NCBI GenBank assembly: GCA_963422465.1
Contig: OY730173.1
Location: 2,480,001 to 2,544,000 of the forward strand
DNA length: 64,000 nucleotides
Source of the DNA: Lichina pygmaea
Taxonomy: Eukaryota; Ascomycota; Lichinomycetes; Lichinales; Lichinaceae
Direction of reading: 5' to 3'
Positions 22,645 through 31,930 of the stretch are shown here, in pieces. The position numbers and the translations under genes were made by a program. How positions within the stretch are numbered: the stretch's first letter is position 1; each line of letters begins with the position of its first letter. Below the pieces are notes generated by a model that worked only from the letters and a program-made list of their open reading frames with translations, did not search any database and had not been told where the DNA came from.

Positions 22645-23961
22645 AATTTTTTTTCTTTCCTTTTCATCTTTCCGTTTTTCTATTTTTTTTGGGGGCTTCT
22701 GCTTTCCCTCCCCTTCCCCGAAACAAATAAAGGAAGGGGGGGGGGGGAGGTTCCATGTTGTCCTTGTCGTGATCCTTGTCGTAATCCTCAACCTCATCCT
22801 CATCCTCACCCACTCTTCACTTCTTGATTGCTCTCTTCACTCCTTGATCGCTCTCTTTACTCATTGATTACTCCCTTCACTCTTTGACTACTCTTCCTCT
22901 CTTGATTGCTCTCTCCACTACTCATCTTCATCTGGCCCAAAAGAGCATGTAGATGCAAACTTTCAAATGTTCCACTCTGAGTGAATCAGTGACTTCAGTC
23001 ACTGACCTTTCTTTGGAGTGTGGTCTTGGTCAATGGAACTAAGATTGCTGACTTGCGGCTGTTGCTGCAGGTTATTTGTCGGGACATTTACTTTTTTGCT
23101 TTCTCCTTCTTCAGTTCTTCTATTCTAGTTCAGATTCAGATTCTTCCTGCTGTTGTTCCTCTTGTGGCTGTTCCTGTTCTTTCTCCTGTTCTTCTCTCTG
23201 TTGTTATTTCTGTTGTGGTTGTTGTCCTGGCTTACCTGTAACTTTACTGTATGAATGATTGTCTGCTGCAGTATATGTTCTGCTGCTGCTATTGCTGCGC
23301 AGACACCTGATCTGTTCCTCTTCTCTTCGTTGAGTTATCTTGTCTTTTTCTGCCACTGAGGAGAGGAAGGGGAGGGGGGTGGCTTTGATAGCCACTATCA
23401 CAACTGTTGCTGTCACCGATCACTGCCTTCACAGCTACTGCCACTGTCACAGCTACCACAGCTACCACCACTGATCCCCGCAACCTCGCGCGAGGAAGAA
23501 AAGAAGAAGAACTACACTGTATTCTTCACCCTGGAGCAGCCCGATGGCATTCTACCAAGTTGAGCTCCTTCTCTGCTTGTTTGGCACGTACATGGTTCTA
23601 CAAGTCGTGCAATAGGGACAGGTTTGTCCCATTGTACGATAGGTTAAAACCAACAAGTGCCTCCTCGTTCATCTCAATGTCTTTTGTCTTGCTACGCTGC
23701 AAGTCTTCCATAAGCATGAGGGACATTTAGACTGGTGATGAAAGACGATGATAGACTGTAGACTGCGGACAGTGAGGACGTTGATCATGCTGTGGGGCTA
23801 TCCCTGCGCCTGATCACCTACCCTACGTTAGTAAGTTGTGGTTGAGGGCACGCAGCAAGGCACTCTACTGCTGGTCAGGCGAGCTTGCTTCCGTGCTTGC
23901 TCTCACAATCGCACTTCAAGACATTGCCCCCAAGAGACTGCCTTGCTAGAAGACTGCACGG
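22645..23961. other. Intergenic, low-complexity, left flank of transposon
   Basis: About 1.3 kb downstream of VMA13 up to the transposon's TA duplication. It is pyrimidine-rich on the plus strand, with a G run near 22734-22747, a degenerate tandem repeat at 22811-22924, and CTGTT/TTCCTGTT-rich sequence around 23130-23230. No believable gene. Confidence 0.45.
22811..22924 (+). repeat. Degenerate ~20-bp tandem repeat
   Basis: About five imperfect copies of a pyrimidine-rich unit of roughly 20 bases (consensus near CTCTTCACTCCTTGATTGCT) lie head to tail. They differ by single substitutions and small indels. No function is suggested. Confidence 0.6.
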
Positions 23962-23963
23962 TA

Positions 23964-24103
23964 CCCGTGCCACGGGGGGCTACACCCCCTCCTCCCGCAC
24001 CTCCGGTACGTCCGGAACACCTCTCTATCCAGAGAGGTGTCTTACACCGGAATAAAAGTATCAGCGGTATGAAAGGTTTTTGATCACTACTGCACGACAA
24101 CAT
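23964..24103 (+). repeat. Left terminal inverted repeat of Pogo/Fot1 element
   Basis: About 140 bp, matching the reverse complement of 26585-26724 with three transition differences. It contains a shorter internal inverted repeat, ACACCTCTCTATCCAGAGAGGTGT spanning 24017-24040 or so, that could fold into a hairpin in each end. Confidence 0.92.
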
Positions 24104-24129
24104 TCAAACAGCCACAACTCCACCACAAC

Positions 24130-26169
24130 ATGGTCGAGCCATACCCAGAAGTTGAAGCTCAGATCTCAAAGGCTATAGAATCGATTCCCACGCGAGAGAA
24201 GTTCACAATCCCGAAGTTGGCTAAGGAGTTCAATGTCCCGGAGCAACGGCTTCGACGTCACCTGAAAGGAGTACCTTCAAAGACACAGCAGATTCCTGTG
24301 AACAGAAAGCTTTCAGAAGCTTTCAGAAGCTGCTGTCCGTGGGTACCTTGATCAACTTGACAAGCTAGGACTACCTGTACAACCGGCAATGCTTTAGAAT
24401 GCCGCCAATGTTGTCCTGTCGCACAACCACACTGGAGATGACAATCCACCTGTTGTTGGAACCTTGTAGGTCCACCGGTTCCTCAAACGCCACCCTGAGT
24501 ATTTCGTACAAAAGCAGAAAACAACAGACCCCTGACGAACTGTTGCCAGCAATGTATCCTTGATAGCGGAGTGGTACAAGGACTTCCGTATCACTTGGCA
24601 GGTGTTTGGCTTCCAGTCTAGTGATGTCTGGAATATGGACAAGCCAGGCTTCATGGTGGGCATGGGAAAGAATCAGAAAGTGATCACAAAAGATCCTCAT
24701 CAGAAGCTATACCTTGGAAGCTCCACTAACCGTGAGCTGGTCACAGTTGTGGAAGCTATCAGTGCTGGTGGGAGGACTATGCCTCCAATAGTCATCCTGC
24801 CAGGCAAGTGTCAGCAGGAACACTGGTATGACTGCACAAGCATTGAGGATCAAGCTCTTGTTGCAGTTTCAGATTCTGGGTTCTCAAATGATGAGCTAGC
24901 TTTGGAGTGGGTCAAGCACTTTAACAAGCACAGTGCAAAAGATCAGGCTGGAGTATGGCGGATGCTACTGTTGGATGGTGTTGCGGTCCGTACCGTGCCG
25001 TCCTAACCGAGTATAGGATTAAGGGCGAGATGCGGAAGGCGGGTTGGTTCTCGCAGGAGAGGAGTGTCAAGGAGCGCGAAGGGGTTTGGTGGAACGTGGT
25101 GGTGGTGACACCTGATCAATGGCTTCGTACAAAAGGATTGTATTGAAGTCGATCTAGTTGTCTGGATCACAACATGAGTTGAAGACGATCGTTCCATAGG
25201 GGAACTATCGTCGGACTATATAGTGCTGGCCTGTCGAGACAATCGAGATTGTCTCGACAGTCTCGACGTCGAGACGGGTGAGATTGTCTCGACGGTCCCA
25301 CCATGTTATGCACCCTGCGTCGAGACTGGTGAGATTGTCTCGATGCTTCATGCATCCTGCGTCGAGACTCCCGTGTGTCTCGACAGTCACGTGACCCCTT
25401 GTTGGTTGGTCACTTGACTTCCATGGTGTCCTCTTGCCTGGCCCGCGGCCTGATTGCCTATAAATGAGTGGCTCCCATCCCATGGGTCGTAACAGATGGC
25501 CATAGATCCCACTGCACGTACAAGTTCCTTAACTACTGTACACTGTACAGATGCAGACATCCTCCCGTTCTGCCTTCCTCCACATACCACACATATCCTA
25601 CAGCCATTAGATGTTGTGGTTTTCCAGCCATACAAGCATTGGCATGCTCAGGCCATTGACAAGGCTACTTGTACCAGGTGTGATGATTTCAACAAGGTGG
25701 AATTCCTTGAAGCTCTAGGGTCAATCAGAGCTAAGACATTCAAGACATCGACAATTCTCTCTGCATTCAAGGAGACTGGACTGTATCCTTACAATCCAGC
25801 TAAGGTGCTGGACAAGCTACAGACACAAGAGAAGGAAGATGACTGGGAGGACATCAGTAACCCCGAGAACAACGATGAACAACCAACCACACACCCCCCC
25901 CCCCCCCCCCCCCCCACGAAATCAGACCCAATGAGCTGGTATCAACACCACCACTTGTGATCTGTACGATAAAGCGAACTTTCGACAGTGTTCTTGCAAC
26001 CCCTCCGGTGCCAGCTGCACAGCATAACATCAAGAAACTGCGAGCATCAGCTGTCCTGCACGCCACGTCAGACCTCCTTGCTCAGGAACATCTCTCTCGC
26101 ACAAAAGCAGCAGAAACAGCTTGGGCTGCCCGGCAGAAGCCTAATTGTTGTCAGATTCAGAATGGATGA
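24130..26169 (+). pseudogene. Degraded Pogo/Fot1 transposase
   Basis: The N-terminus starts MVEPYPEVEAQISKAIESIP with a helix-turn-helix (FTIPKLAKEFNVPEQRLRRH). At 24307-24326 a 10-bp tandem duplication (GCTTTCAGAA) shifts the frame. Three in-frame stops follow, near 24395, 24466 and 24530. The DDE core is then open: SSDVWNMDKPGF with the first Asp, SSTNRELVTVVEAISAGGRT, and LLLDG with the second Asp, where a solo LTR splits the gene at 24979. After the LTR come HRSHCTYKFLNYC, a frame change, LPPHTTHILQPLDVVVFQPY with the third Asp, a 22-base C tract (25894-25915), and the tail EHLSRTKAAETAWAARQKPN. The stops are of TAG/TGA types easily made by C:G to T:A changes. The copy cannot encode an active enzyme. 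Confidence 0.88.
24979..25494 (+). mobile_element. Solo LTR of an LTR retrotransposon
   Basis: A 516-bp segment starting TGTTGCGGTCC and ending GGTCGTAACA, with TG...CA termini that are short inverted repeats of each other, flanked by a perfect 5-bp duplication GATGG (24974-24978 and 25495-25499). It sits inside the transposase gene of the Pogo element and so inserted after it. A TATA-like TATAAATGAG lies near 25459 in plus orientation. Direct and inverted copies of GATTGTCTCGA and GTCGAGAC are packed into 25235-25385. No internal retroelement coding region is present, so this is a relic left by recombination between two LTRs. Copia versus Ty3 affiliation cannot be told from the LTR. Confidence 0.85.
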
Positions 26170-26584
26170 GTCATGAATCCATGCAATACTCAACATATGA
26201 GCTCAACCCGACGAAGAGAAAAGAAGAAGAAGGAGTGTGGGGAAGTGAGAAGGGCAGCTGCTCAGGCATGTCAAGCTTGTGAGACTGTAGCTACTCAACA
26301 ACAGCATCATCCAGAGGAGCCTACAACCTCAGGGATTACGGAAGATAGGTAGGAGAATCAGATGGGCACATCAAAATCATTATTTGTCTATCTGGTTGTG
26401 GAGTTATAGACGTTTCAAATTGATGTTGTTGAGAACCTGTTTTGCGAGTAACAACCACTATAACTTCTCAACAACACCACAAAAATCTAGAGAAGTCCAT
26501 ATCTTCAAGGATTATACTAGAGAAGTAGGGGAATCAAATGAGCCACTTACATTTCAATTTAGTCGCTCTGTTGTGAAGTTATAG

Positions 26585-26724
26585 ATGTTGTCGTGCAGTA
26601 GTGATCAAAAATCTTTCATACCGCTGATACTTTCATTCCGGTGTAAGACACCTCTCTGGATAGAGAGGTGTTCCGGACGTACCGGAGGTGCGGGAGGAGG
26701 GGATGTAGCCCCCCGTGGCACGGG
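26585..26724 (-). repeat. Right terminal inverted repeat of Pogo/Fot1 element
   Basis: Mirror of 23964-24103, about 140 bp with three transition differences, followed directly by the TA duplication. Confidence 0.92.
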
Positions 26725-26726
26725 TA

Positions 26727-28458
26727 CGTATGTACTATAAGCGAGGCTTTTTCGTTATGAGAACCATGCTGGGCTGGGCTGTAAAAGCTGAAGAACAGCA
26801 ATGAGTGCCTTCGTAGATGAGATCAGCTGCCGACAGCAGTGCCTGCCAGGTGGTCAGCCTACAGTAGCACGAGTAAAGCCCCACAGCTTACCGGTACTGT
26901 GCGAGGTACGTGACGTACATACTGGTGCCAACTCGTAAGTACCAGTAGTCGTGGTAATTAGTCCAGAGCACTGTCAACCGAGTACGTACTGTACAGTACG
27001 TAGCCAAGGCATGACTTTGCTATCCACTCCTTGTCCTGTGATAGGCAGAGCGAAATTCAGCATCACAGTCATCATGTAGACTGGACGCATCTCGACATCC
27101 ATAGGCGTCTTCTTCGCTGTGATCTTGCTTACACAGCGCCGAGCCAGCCACGCCACGCCACGCCACGCCACCCGACTCGGCAGCGCCATCGACAACGGGC
27201 TCTTCATGATCATACATCTGTCCGGTAGGCTGACACGGTCTGACGAGGGAGAAACCATCACTTGGTACGTAAAGTACAGTACCAAGATGCGAAGAGCCCG
27301 TGGAGCCTCACGCTGAGCCGGTCGTGCCGGAGACCAGAGCCCGGGGCCTTTCGTACTTGCCCACGTTGCTGCGTTCGACCACGGGGCCGTACCACACGTG
27401 ATAGAGCTGGAGATACTGTAAGTGAATGAGGAAAGGCAGGTCGAAACACGGATGTTTGAACGGCACGCCAGGAGACGGCTGAGGCTCGAGAGAGGGGGCT
27501 TAATTGGAACGTGCATCGGCGCTGCTTTGGATTTTGGAAATGTGCAATGGGGTGCCCAACAGAGATCGAACCAAGCATTTCTATTTACGCCCCACCTACG
27601 GAAGTACGCATGTATGTCCTCTTGAGTGACATGATGTTTCTTCTCCATCAGGGCGTTTTTGATACGCTGAGAGAGTGCAAGTGCGCATGATGTTGATGTA
27701 GGGGTGGAGATTTAGGGGCATGGTTGATTGATTGATTGAATTCCTTCGCCGTTCTAAAGCTAGCTAGGCTAGATTATGCCGGGGGTAAGCAATGATTGGG
27801 GGCATGATGGGCGTACTGTAGATGCCGCCATACCGTATAAGGGCAAGGGGGGTATGCTTGTACGCAGGTGCCACATCGAGCTACCGTCCTGAAGGGTGAG
27901 GGCGAGAGATAGAGAGCCATCCAAAGAAACCGAACAGCAGAGCTGGACAGAGAAAGGGACATGAGACAAGAGACACACGACGAAGCGAAGCCTGCTCAGC
28001 CACACGTGTGCCACGCAAGACCTTGGCATGGACGAAAGAAAGCAGCCGAGGAAGGCTTGGCGAGAAGAAAAAGGATTGTTCATCGACGTCATTCCTCCTT
28101 TGTGCCCGAGTCTTACCGTAATTAACACTTGATGGAGGAAGACCGCTCGTGGACGAAAGGGAGAGAATTCCTTGATCATGTTAACGATCTTGTCTTTTTC
28201 CAAGAACGTATCTTGACAGAAGGTGGAGGGGGTTTGTCGTGCCAACCACGGGGAATCAGCTGCATGATGGATCATGGATTGATGATGGATGGATGAGGAT
28301 ATCATTCACGTTCATATTAGGTCGTATTGTATGACGTTCCTGAAGAGGGATGCGTCTTTTGACAGAGGAGGGAGAGAGAGAGACCGATGCCAGATGCACG
28401 AAGAAATGACGAACAACAAAGGAGCAGGAGATTCGTGCCGCCCGAGAACAGTTATACG
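26727..28458. other. Intergenic, right flank of transposon
   Basis: About 1.7 kb between the transposon and the GPI-type wall protein gene. It contains GTAC palindromes near 26905-26918 and 26980-27001, a CACGC pentamer tandem repeat at 27148-27170, and the weak two-exon candidate described separately. A minus-strand frame at 27769-28305 includes a plausible-looking stretch (KDKIVNMIKEFSPFRPRAVF) but has no start, family or clear exon partner and was not called. Confidence 0.4.
27020..27415 (-). CDS. Possible two-exon gene fragment, unknown protein
   Basis: Weak candidate. Read on the minus strand, 27415-27312 follows an acceptor-like TTCACTTACAG and gives YLQLYHVWYGPVVERSNVGK and YERPRALVSGTTG. 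A 51-bp intron (GTGAGG...CCAAG) joins phase 2 to 27260-27020, giving ADGFSLVRPCQPTGQMYDHE and ending AYHRTRSG. The middle holds a WRGVAWRGVAG-type repeat made by CACGC repeats. No start exon was found and no family is recognised; it may be a gene relic or chance. Confidence 0.25.
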
Positions 28459-29424
28459 TCAATGAGCCATGACCTGTTCCGCCACGCCGAGCAAGACACC
28501 GACGCCAAGGCCAACGCCGTACAGTGGCGGCCACGGCGTCGGACAGGCCACCGCGGCGGCGGCGCCCGTACTCACGCTCGCCCCGTCCGACGCCTGCTGC
28601 AGCGTGTCGCAGTCGGCGAGCTGCAGGTTCTGACAGGCCTGGGCCGAGATGCTCTGGCAGATGGCGGTCGCGGTCGCGGCGAGGCCGCCGAGGCCGTCGA
28701 CCGACGGCGACGTGCCGGGCACGGTGATGCCGATGCCGGCGCCGGCCGACACGGTGACGCCGTTGACGACTCCTCCACCGGCGGCGGCGTCGTCGACCCT
28801 GCCAACGACCGAGGTGCACTTGGCGAACTCGGTCTGGCAGCTGTTGTAGGCCGACGAACACAGGTCGTTGTTGGCGAACGGCGTCGACAGCGCCAGGAAG
28901 CCACCGTAGAAAGGGTTGGTCACGGCGCCGCCGGCGCTCGGTACGGCTTGCGGACTGACGACACCGCCGTCGGTCGTCGCCGGCACGACGAAACTGTTGG
29001 TCGGCGTCCCACCGGCGCCGCCGCCGGCGACGAAGCCTGCCGAGGTCGTCTCGTCCGACGCCGTCTGGGTCCCGACCTCGATCGTCCCCGTGCAGAACGA
29101 GCCGCGCGGACAGCAGGCGATGTTACCACCGTCGTCCAGCGCGCAGTCGGTGCCGGCCGCGCAGCATATCGAGTCGGCCGCGAACGCGCTGCAGGCGTTG
29201 TAGTTTGCCGGGCAGGTCTGCTGTCGTTTCCACAGTGGCGCCGGCCGACCGTCGTCCAAGGATCGTTCGTCCAAGGGGGCTGTGAAGGGGGCAAATGCCG
29301 ACGGTGGTTGGGCCTTCCATGCCGACGCCGACGATGACGACGTTGTCGAGGTGAGGCCCAGAAGCGCCCAGAGCAGTGGCACGAGTGGCGAGCCGAGGGA
29401 GCGTAGACGGCCGTACCTCGGCAT
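28459..29424 (-). CDS. Predicted GPI-anchored Cys-rich wall protein
   Basis: A single-exon gene of 321 residues, not recognised as a named family. It opens MPRYGRLRSLGSPLVPLLWA LLGL as a signal peptide, then has a Kex2-like site LWKRQQ followed by TCPANYNACSAFAADSICCA and further Cys (TDC, ACCPRGSFC). A second Cys group occurs later (LCSSAYNSCQTEFAKCTS; AICQSISAQACQNLQLADC). A Gly/Ala/Thr-rich linker separates them. The last 25 residues are hydrophobic (PLYGVGLGVGVLLGVAEQV) after a Ser/Gly/Ala-rich stretch, which fits GPI attachment. It shares the CC-x(3-5)-C style with the wall protein at 15.6-16.7 kb. Function unknown; probably a structural or adhesive wall protein. Confidence 0.8.
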   Translation of the reverse strand: MPRYGRLRSLGSPLVPLLWALLGLTSTTSSSSASAWKAQPPSAFAPFTAPLDERSLDDGRPAPLWKRQQTCPANYNACSAFAADSICCAAGTDCALDDGGNIACCPRGSFCTGTIEVGTQTASDETTSAGFVAGGGAGGTPTNSFVVPATTDGGVVSPQAVPSAGGAVTNPFYGGFLALSTPFANNDLCSSAYNSCQTEFAKCTSVVGRVDDAAAGGGVVNGVTVSAGAGIGITVPGTSPSVDGLGGLAATATAICQSISAQACQNLQLADCDTLQQASDGASVSTGAAAAVACPTPWPPLYGVGLGVGVLLGVAEQVMAH

Positions 29425-29766
29425 TATCGGAGGCGGACAGAGGCTACTGGTCTGGATTCGACTGCGCTACCCCTTGCGTTCCATGCGCGAAGAATGTGGA
29501 TGGCATCCGATGTTTGCCGCTCGTGATCGTCGTCGTCTAGAGATCCTTTGACGGGTCGGTCGCATGCCAACGACCCTACACTGTACTCCGTACGTTCTTC
29601 GGCTTTTTTCTTCGCGATTGTTGCCTCAGGCTTACCGCTTTGCCGTCGGCCGGGAAACCACCGTAGGCCGGCCCGTGCGAGCAAGCTGCTTGTACGGAAG
29701 TACTCTCTGCGTACGTAATACCTAGGTTGATGACACATCAGCCATGACTCAGAGGGGTACATGGGT

Positions 29767-29797
29767 CACGTGATGGCTTCGGTCTCGTCTATATAAA
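29767..29797 (+). promoter_or_regulatory. E-box and TATA box upstream of small ORF
   Basis: TCACGTGA at 29766-29773 and TATATAAA at about 29790-29797 lie about 120 bp before the ATG at 29908, with a C/T-rich tract between them. This is a textbook-like layout for a regulated fungal promoter, but activity is inferred. Confidence 0.45.
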
Positions 29798-29907
29798 CCC
29801 GCCTCCCCCCGCTGTCCCCTCTTCTCCTTCTTCTTCTTTCCTTAGCTCTCTTTGCCTTTTGGCTTAGATCAAGTGTAGTATCTGTTCTTTTCAGTTTAAC
29901 CGCTGAA

Positions 29908-30156
29908 ATGTCATCGAAATGGTGGCAATTCTTGGTTATACTTATTTTTGCAACTCGGGAGTTGGCCTCTGCACTTGTGCATGCCGACACTCACCGTGTC
30001 ACTGGTCTTGCACTGCCTCCAGTTGACGCGACCCTTCTTTTTTCACCGTGTCCGTGGCTTGATGCCACGACTTGGAGAAGGATCGAGGGTCGCGCCAGTC
30101 TTTGCCGTATTACGATCGCGTCCCACCGCAAGTCGTTCGTAGTATCGCCACTCTAA
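29908..30156 (+). CDS. Possible small secreted protein, 82 residues
   Basis: The frame starts MSSKWWQFLVILIFATRELA, with a hydrophobic core and a plausible cleavage after SALVHA, so it looks like a signal peptide. The rest (DTHRVTGLALPPVDATLLFS and WRRIEGRASLCRITIASHRK) has two Cys and no known domain. Support comes mainly from the TATA box, E-box and C/T-rich leader just upstream. It lies alone in a long intergenic region. It could be a real small secreted protein, a first exon, or chance. Confidence 0.35.
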   Translation: MSSKWWQFLVILIFATRELASALVHADTHRVTGLALPPVDATLLFSPCPWLDATTWRRIEGRASLCRITIASHRKSFVVSPL

Positions 30157-31930
30157 TACACCTGTGATGGTTGTCCTTCGAAGTTGGAAAGCAAAGCCGG
30201 CGCCGACGATGGCGGCGGATCAGGTCCAGGGCTCCCACTGTTATACGTACAGGAAATGGTTTTCTCTGAGGTTGCTGTGCGTTGCCGAAATGTGACTGCG
30301 GAACGGCGACATCGGGACAAGGGTTTTGAGGCTAGGGTTAGGGTTGTCGATTCTCGGGCGGGGTCGAAACATCTCACCAATCGGTCGAGAAGGTGACATC
30401 TACCGAATAGAGCATCACGTGTTCGACGTCGTGAAACATCCTCCGATGTCGCACATCACGATGCCTGCTCGCATCGCTTTCAATTGTTGTTTCCGTGTTT
30501 GGCGCCGACACCTTTTTGCAGTAGTCGGCAGCGCTACGCTCAGGCGTCTCCGACCCGGGCGAGGGGGGAGATGATGTCAGCTATCCGTAACAACAAGTTT
30601 CTCCCTCCACAATCAGGAAACAGCGAGGGCACTGCCCGGCGTACGTACTGTGTACTCGTAGTCGTAAACATTATTCGGGATTTACGTAGAACGGTGTATA
30701 CCTACAGTACTTATGGCCCTTGAACCGTCTACGACACGGCCTCAGCAGTGATGTCGGTTCCCTGGGTCCTCCAGCGCAGATCAAATGTCATGGTTTTCTT
30801 TTTAGTTCTAGCGGATTGATTGGTGGGCGGTAATTCCATGGACGCGCAACCGCCCGCGACAAATAAATTCAAGGCGCAGCAGTAGAGTACAGTCATTACA
30901 TACGTACGGAAGTACCATACGTACGGGTAATTGAATCGGCTTCTGACTTTTCTTCCCGGCTGCACTGCCACGCTGGTAGCTTGGCGGTGGAGGTTTCAGT
31001 ACGTACGTATGTACTTCCGTGAGTACAGGGAGCCATCCGCCATGAGTCCAGCCTCGAGCTGAATGCCTCACTGACGTCGCAATCGCAGCGATCCATCTCG
31101 ACGCCGACCGTTGCAGACCCAGAAGGCCCCTTGAACGGGCGACGGAAGAAGTCGAGACAGACAAGCAACAGGGGGTCCTCCGCCTTCACCACCAAAACAC
31201 AGCCCGGTCTCTCGCAGGGACAACAACACGAGTGCGACAAACGGCCCTCTCAGCCAGCCCGATCAAACACCTCACCGTCATTTCTCCCATCACCAGCTGT
31301 TTACAGCGTTGCTGGTCATCTCTGCTCCGACAGCGATCACGATCTCTACCCCCGAATCTCCTCTTCTCTCTTCTCATCCGCCGGCAACGGCTGGCTTCTC
31401 ACCTAGCTGGACCCAGCTGCAGAAGTCGCCACGCACCGGCCGCTGCTCCACCCGGCAAGACCGTTCAGTCGCCTCAAGCAGGCGCAGCCGTTCGGTTCAC
31501 AACTTGATCGCATGTCGATCCGAACGGGGAGGTCATTCACGTACCTGGCGCATGCGTGCCATTGAAACGTTGGATGTTGCCTGACCATTCCTTACGCCTC
31601 CACAATATCGCCTCTTGCATTTCGTAATCGGTTGTCAGGCCCTCTTGGTCATTCCGAGGACCGCCTAGCCTTGGCTTGCCCTCGAGCATCAGCGTCGACA
31701 TCAGCTCTTGCTATTGTGATCTGCATCACGCGCCACATGATAACGCACGCTGGTTCTGAACATCAATATAGGAACCTGGCCCGGCCCTCGGCGCGCAAGA
31801 TCACCCAACGCAAGATCGGTCGATCGATGCGAAGGGACCGCCGTCGGCTTAACATCGTCCTACAGCGCCGCGAGACGACAGGGCCGATATCGCATCAGGC
31901 GTCACCGGCCTCTCGACGAAGCTCTGCATC
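30157..31930. other. Intergenic, 5' of calcium ATPase
   Basis: About 1.8 kb. It contains a short telomere-like CTAGGGTTAGGGTT at 30333-30346, GTAC palindromes near 30900-30925 and 31003-31026, and GC-rich sequence from 31080 that may be the leader of the ATPase gene. Frames in the last 400 bp overlap on both strands and were not called. Confidence 0.4.

Larger units (their letters stand above)
23964..26724 (+). mobile_element. Pogo/Fot1-type DNA transposon, non-autonomous copy
   Basis: A 2,761-bp element bounded by terminal inverted repeats of about 140 bp (23964-24103 and 26585-26724) and flanked by TA on both sides (23962-23963 and 26725-26726), the target duplication of Tc1-mariner-Pogo elements. 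The repeat ends are CCCGTGCCACGGGGGGCTAC. Inside is a degraded plus-strand transposase related to Fot1/Tan1-type proteins, and inside that a solo LTR (24979-25494). Without the LTR and its duplicated target the element would be about 2.24 kb. The two inverted repeats differ at only three positions, all transitions, so the insertion is probably recent relative to its coding decay. Confidence 0.92.

Noticed and set aside
27769-28305. 178-codon minus-strand frame right of the transposon
   Set aside because: A short segment looks protein-like, but most of it is Ser/Leu-rich filler with no splice partner or family.
28387-29337. 316-codon plus-strand frame opposite the GPI-type protein
   Set aside because: The minus frame has a signal peptide, ordered Cys and a GPI tail; the plus frame is Arg/Gly/Ala shadow.
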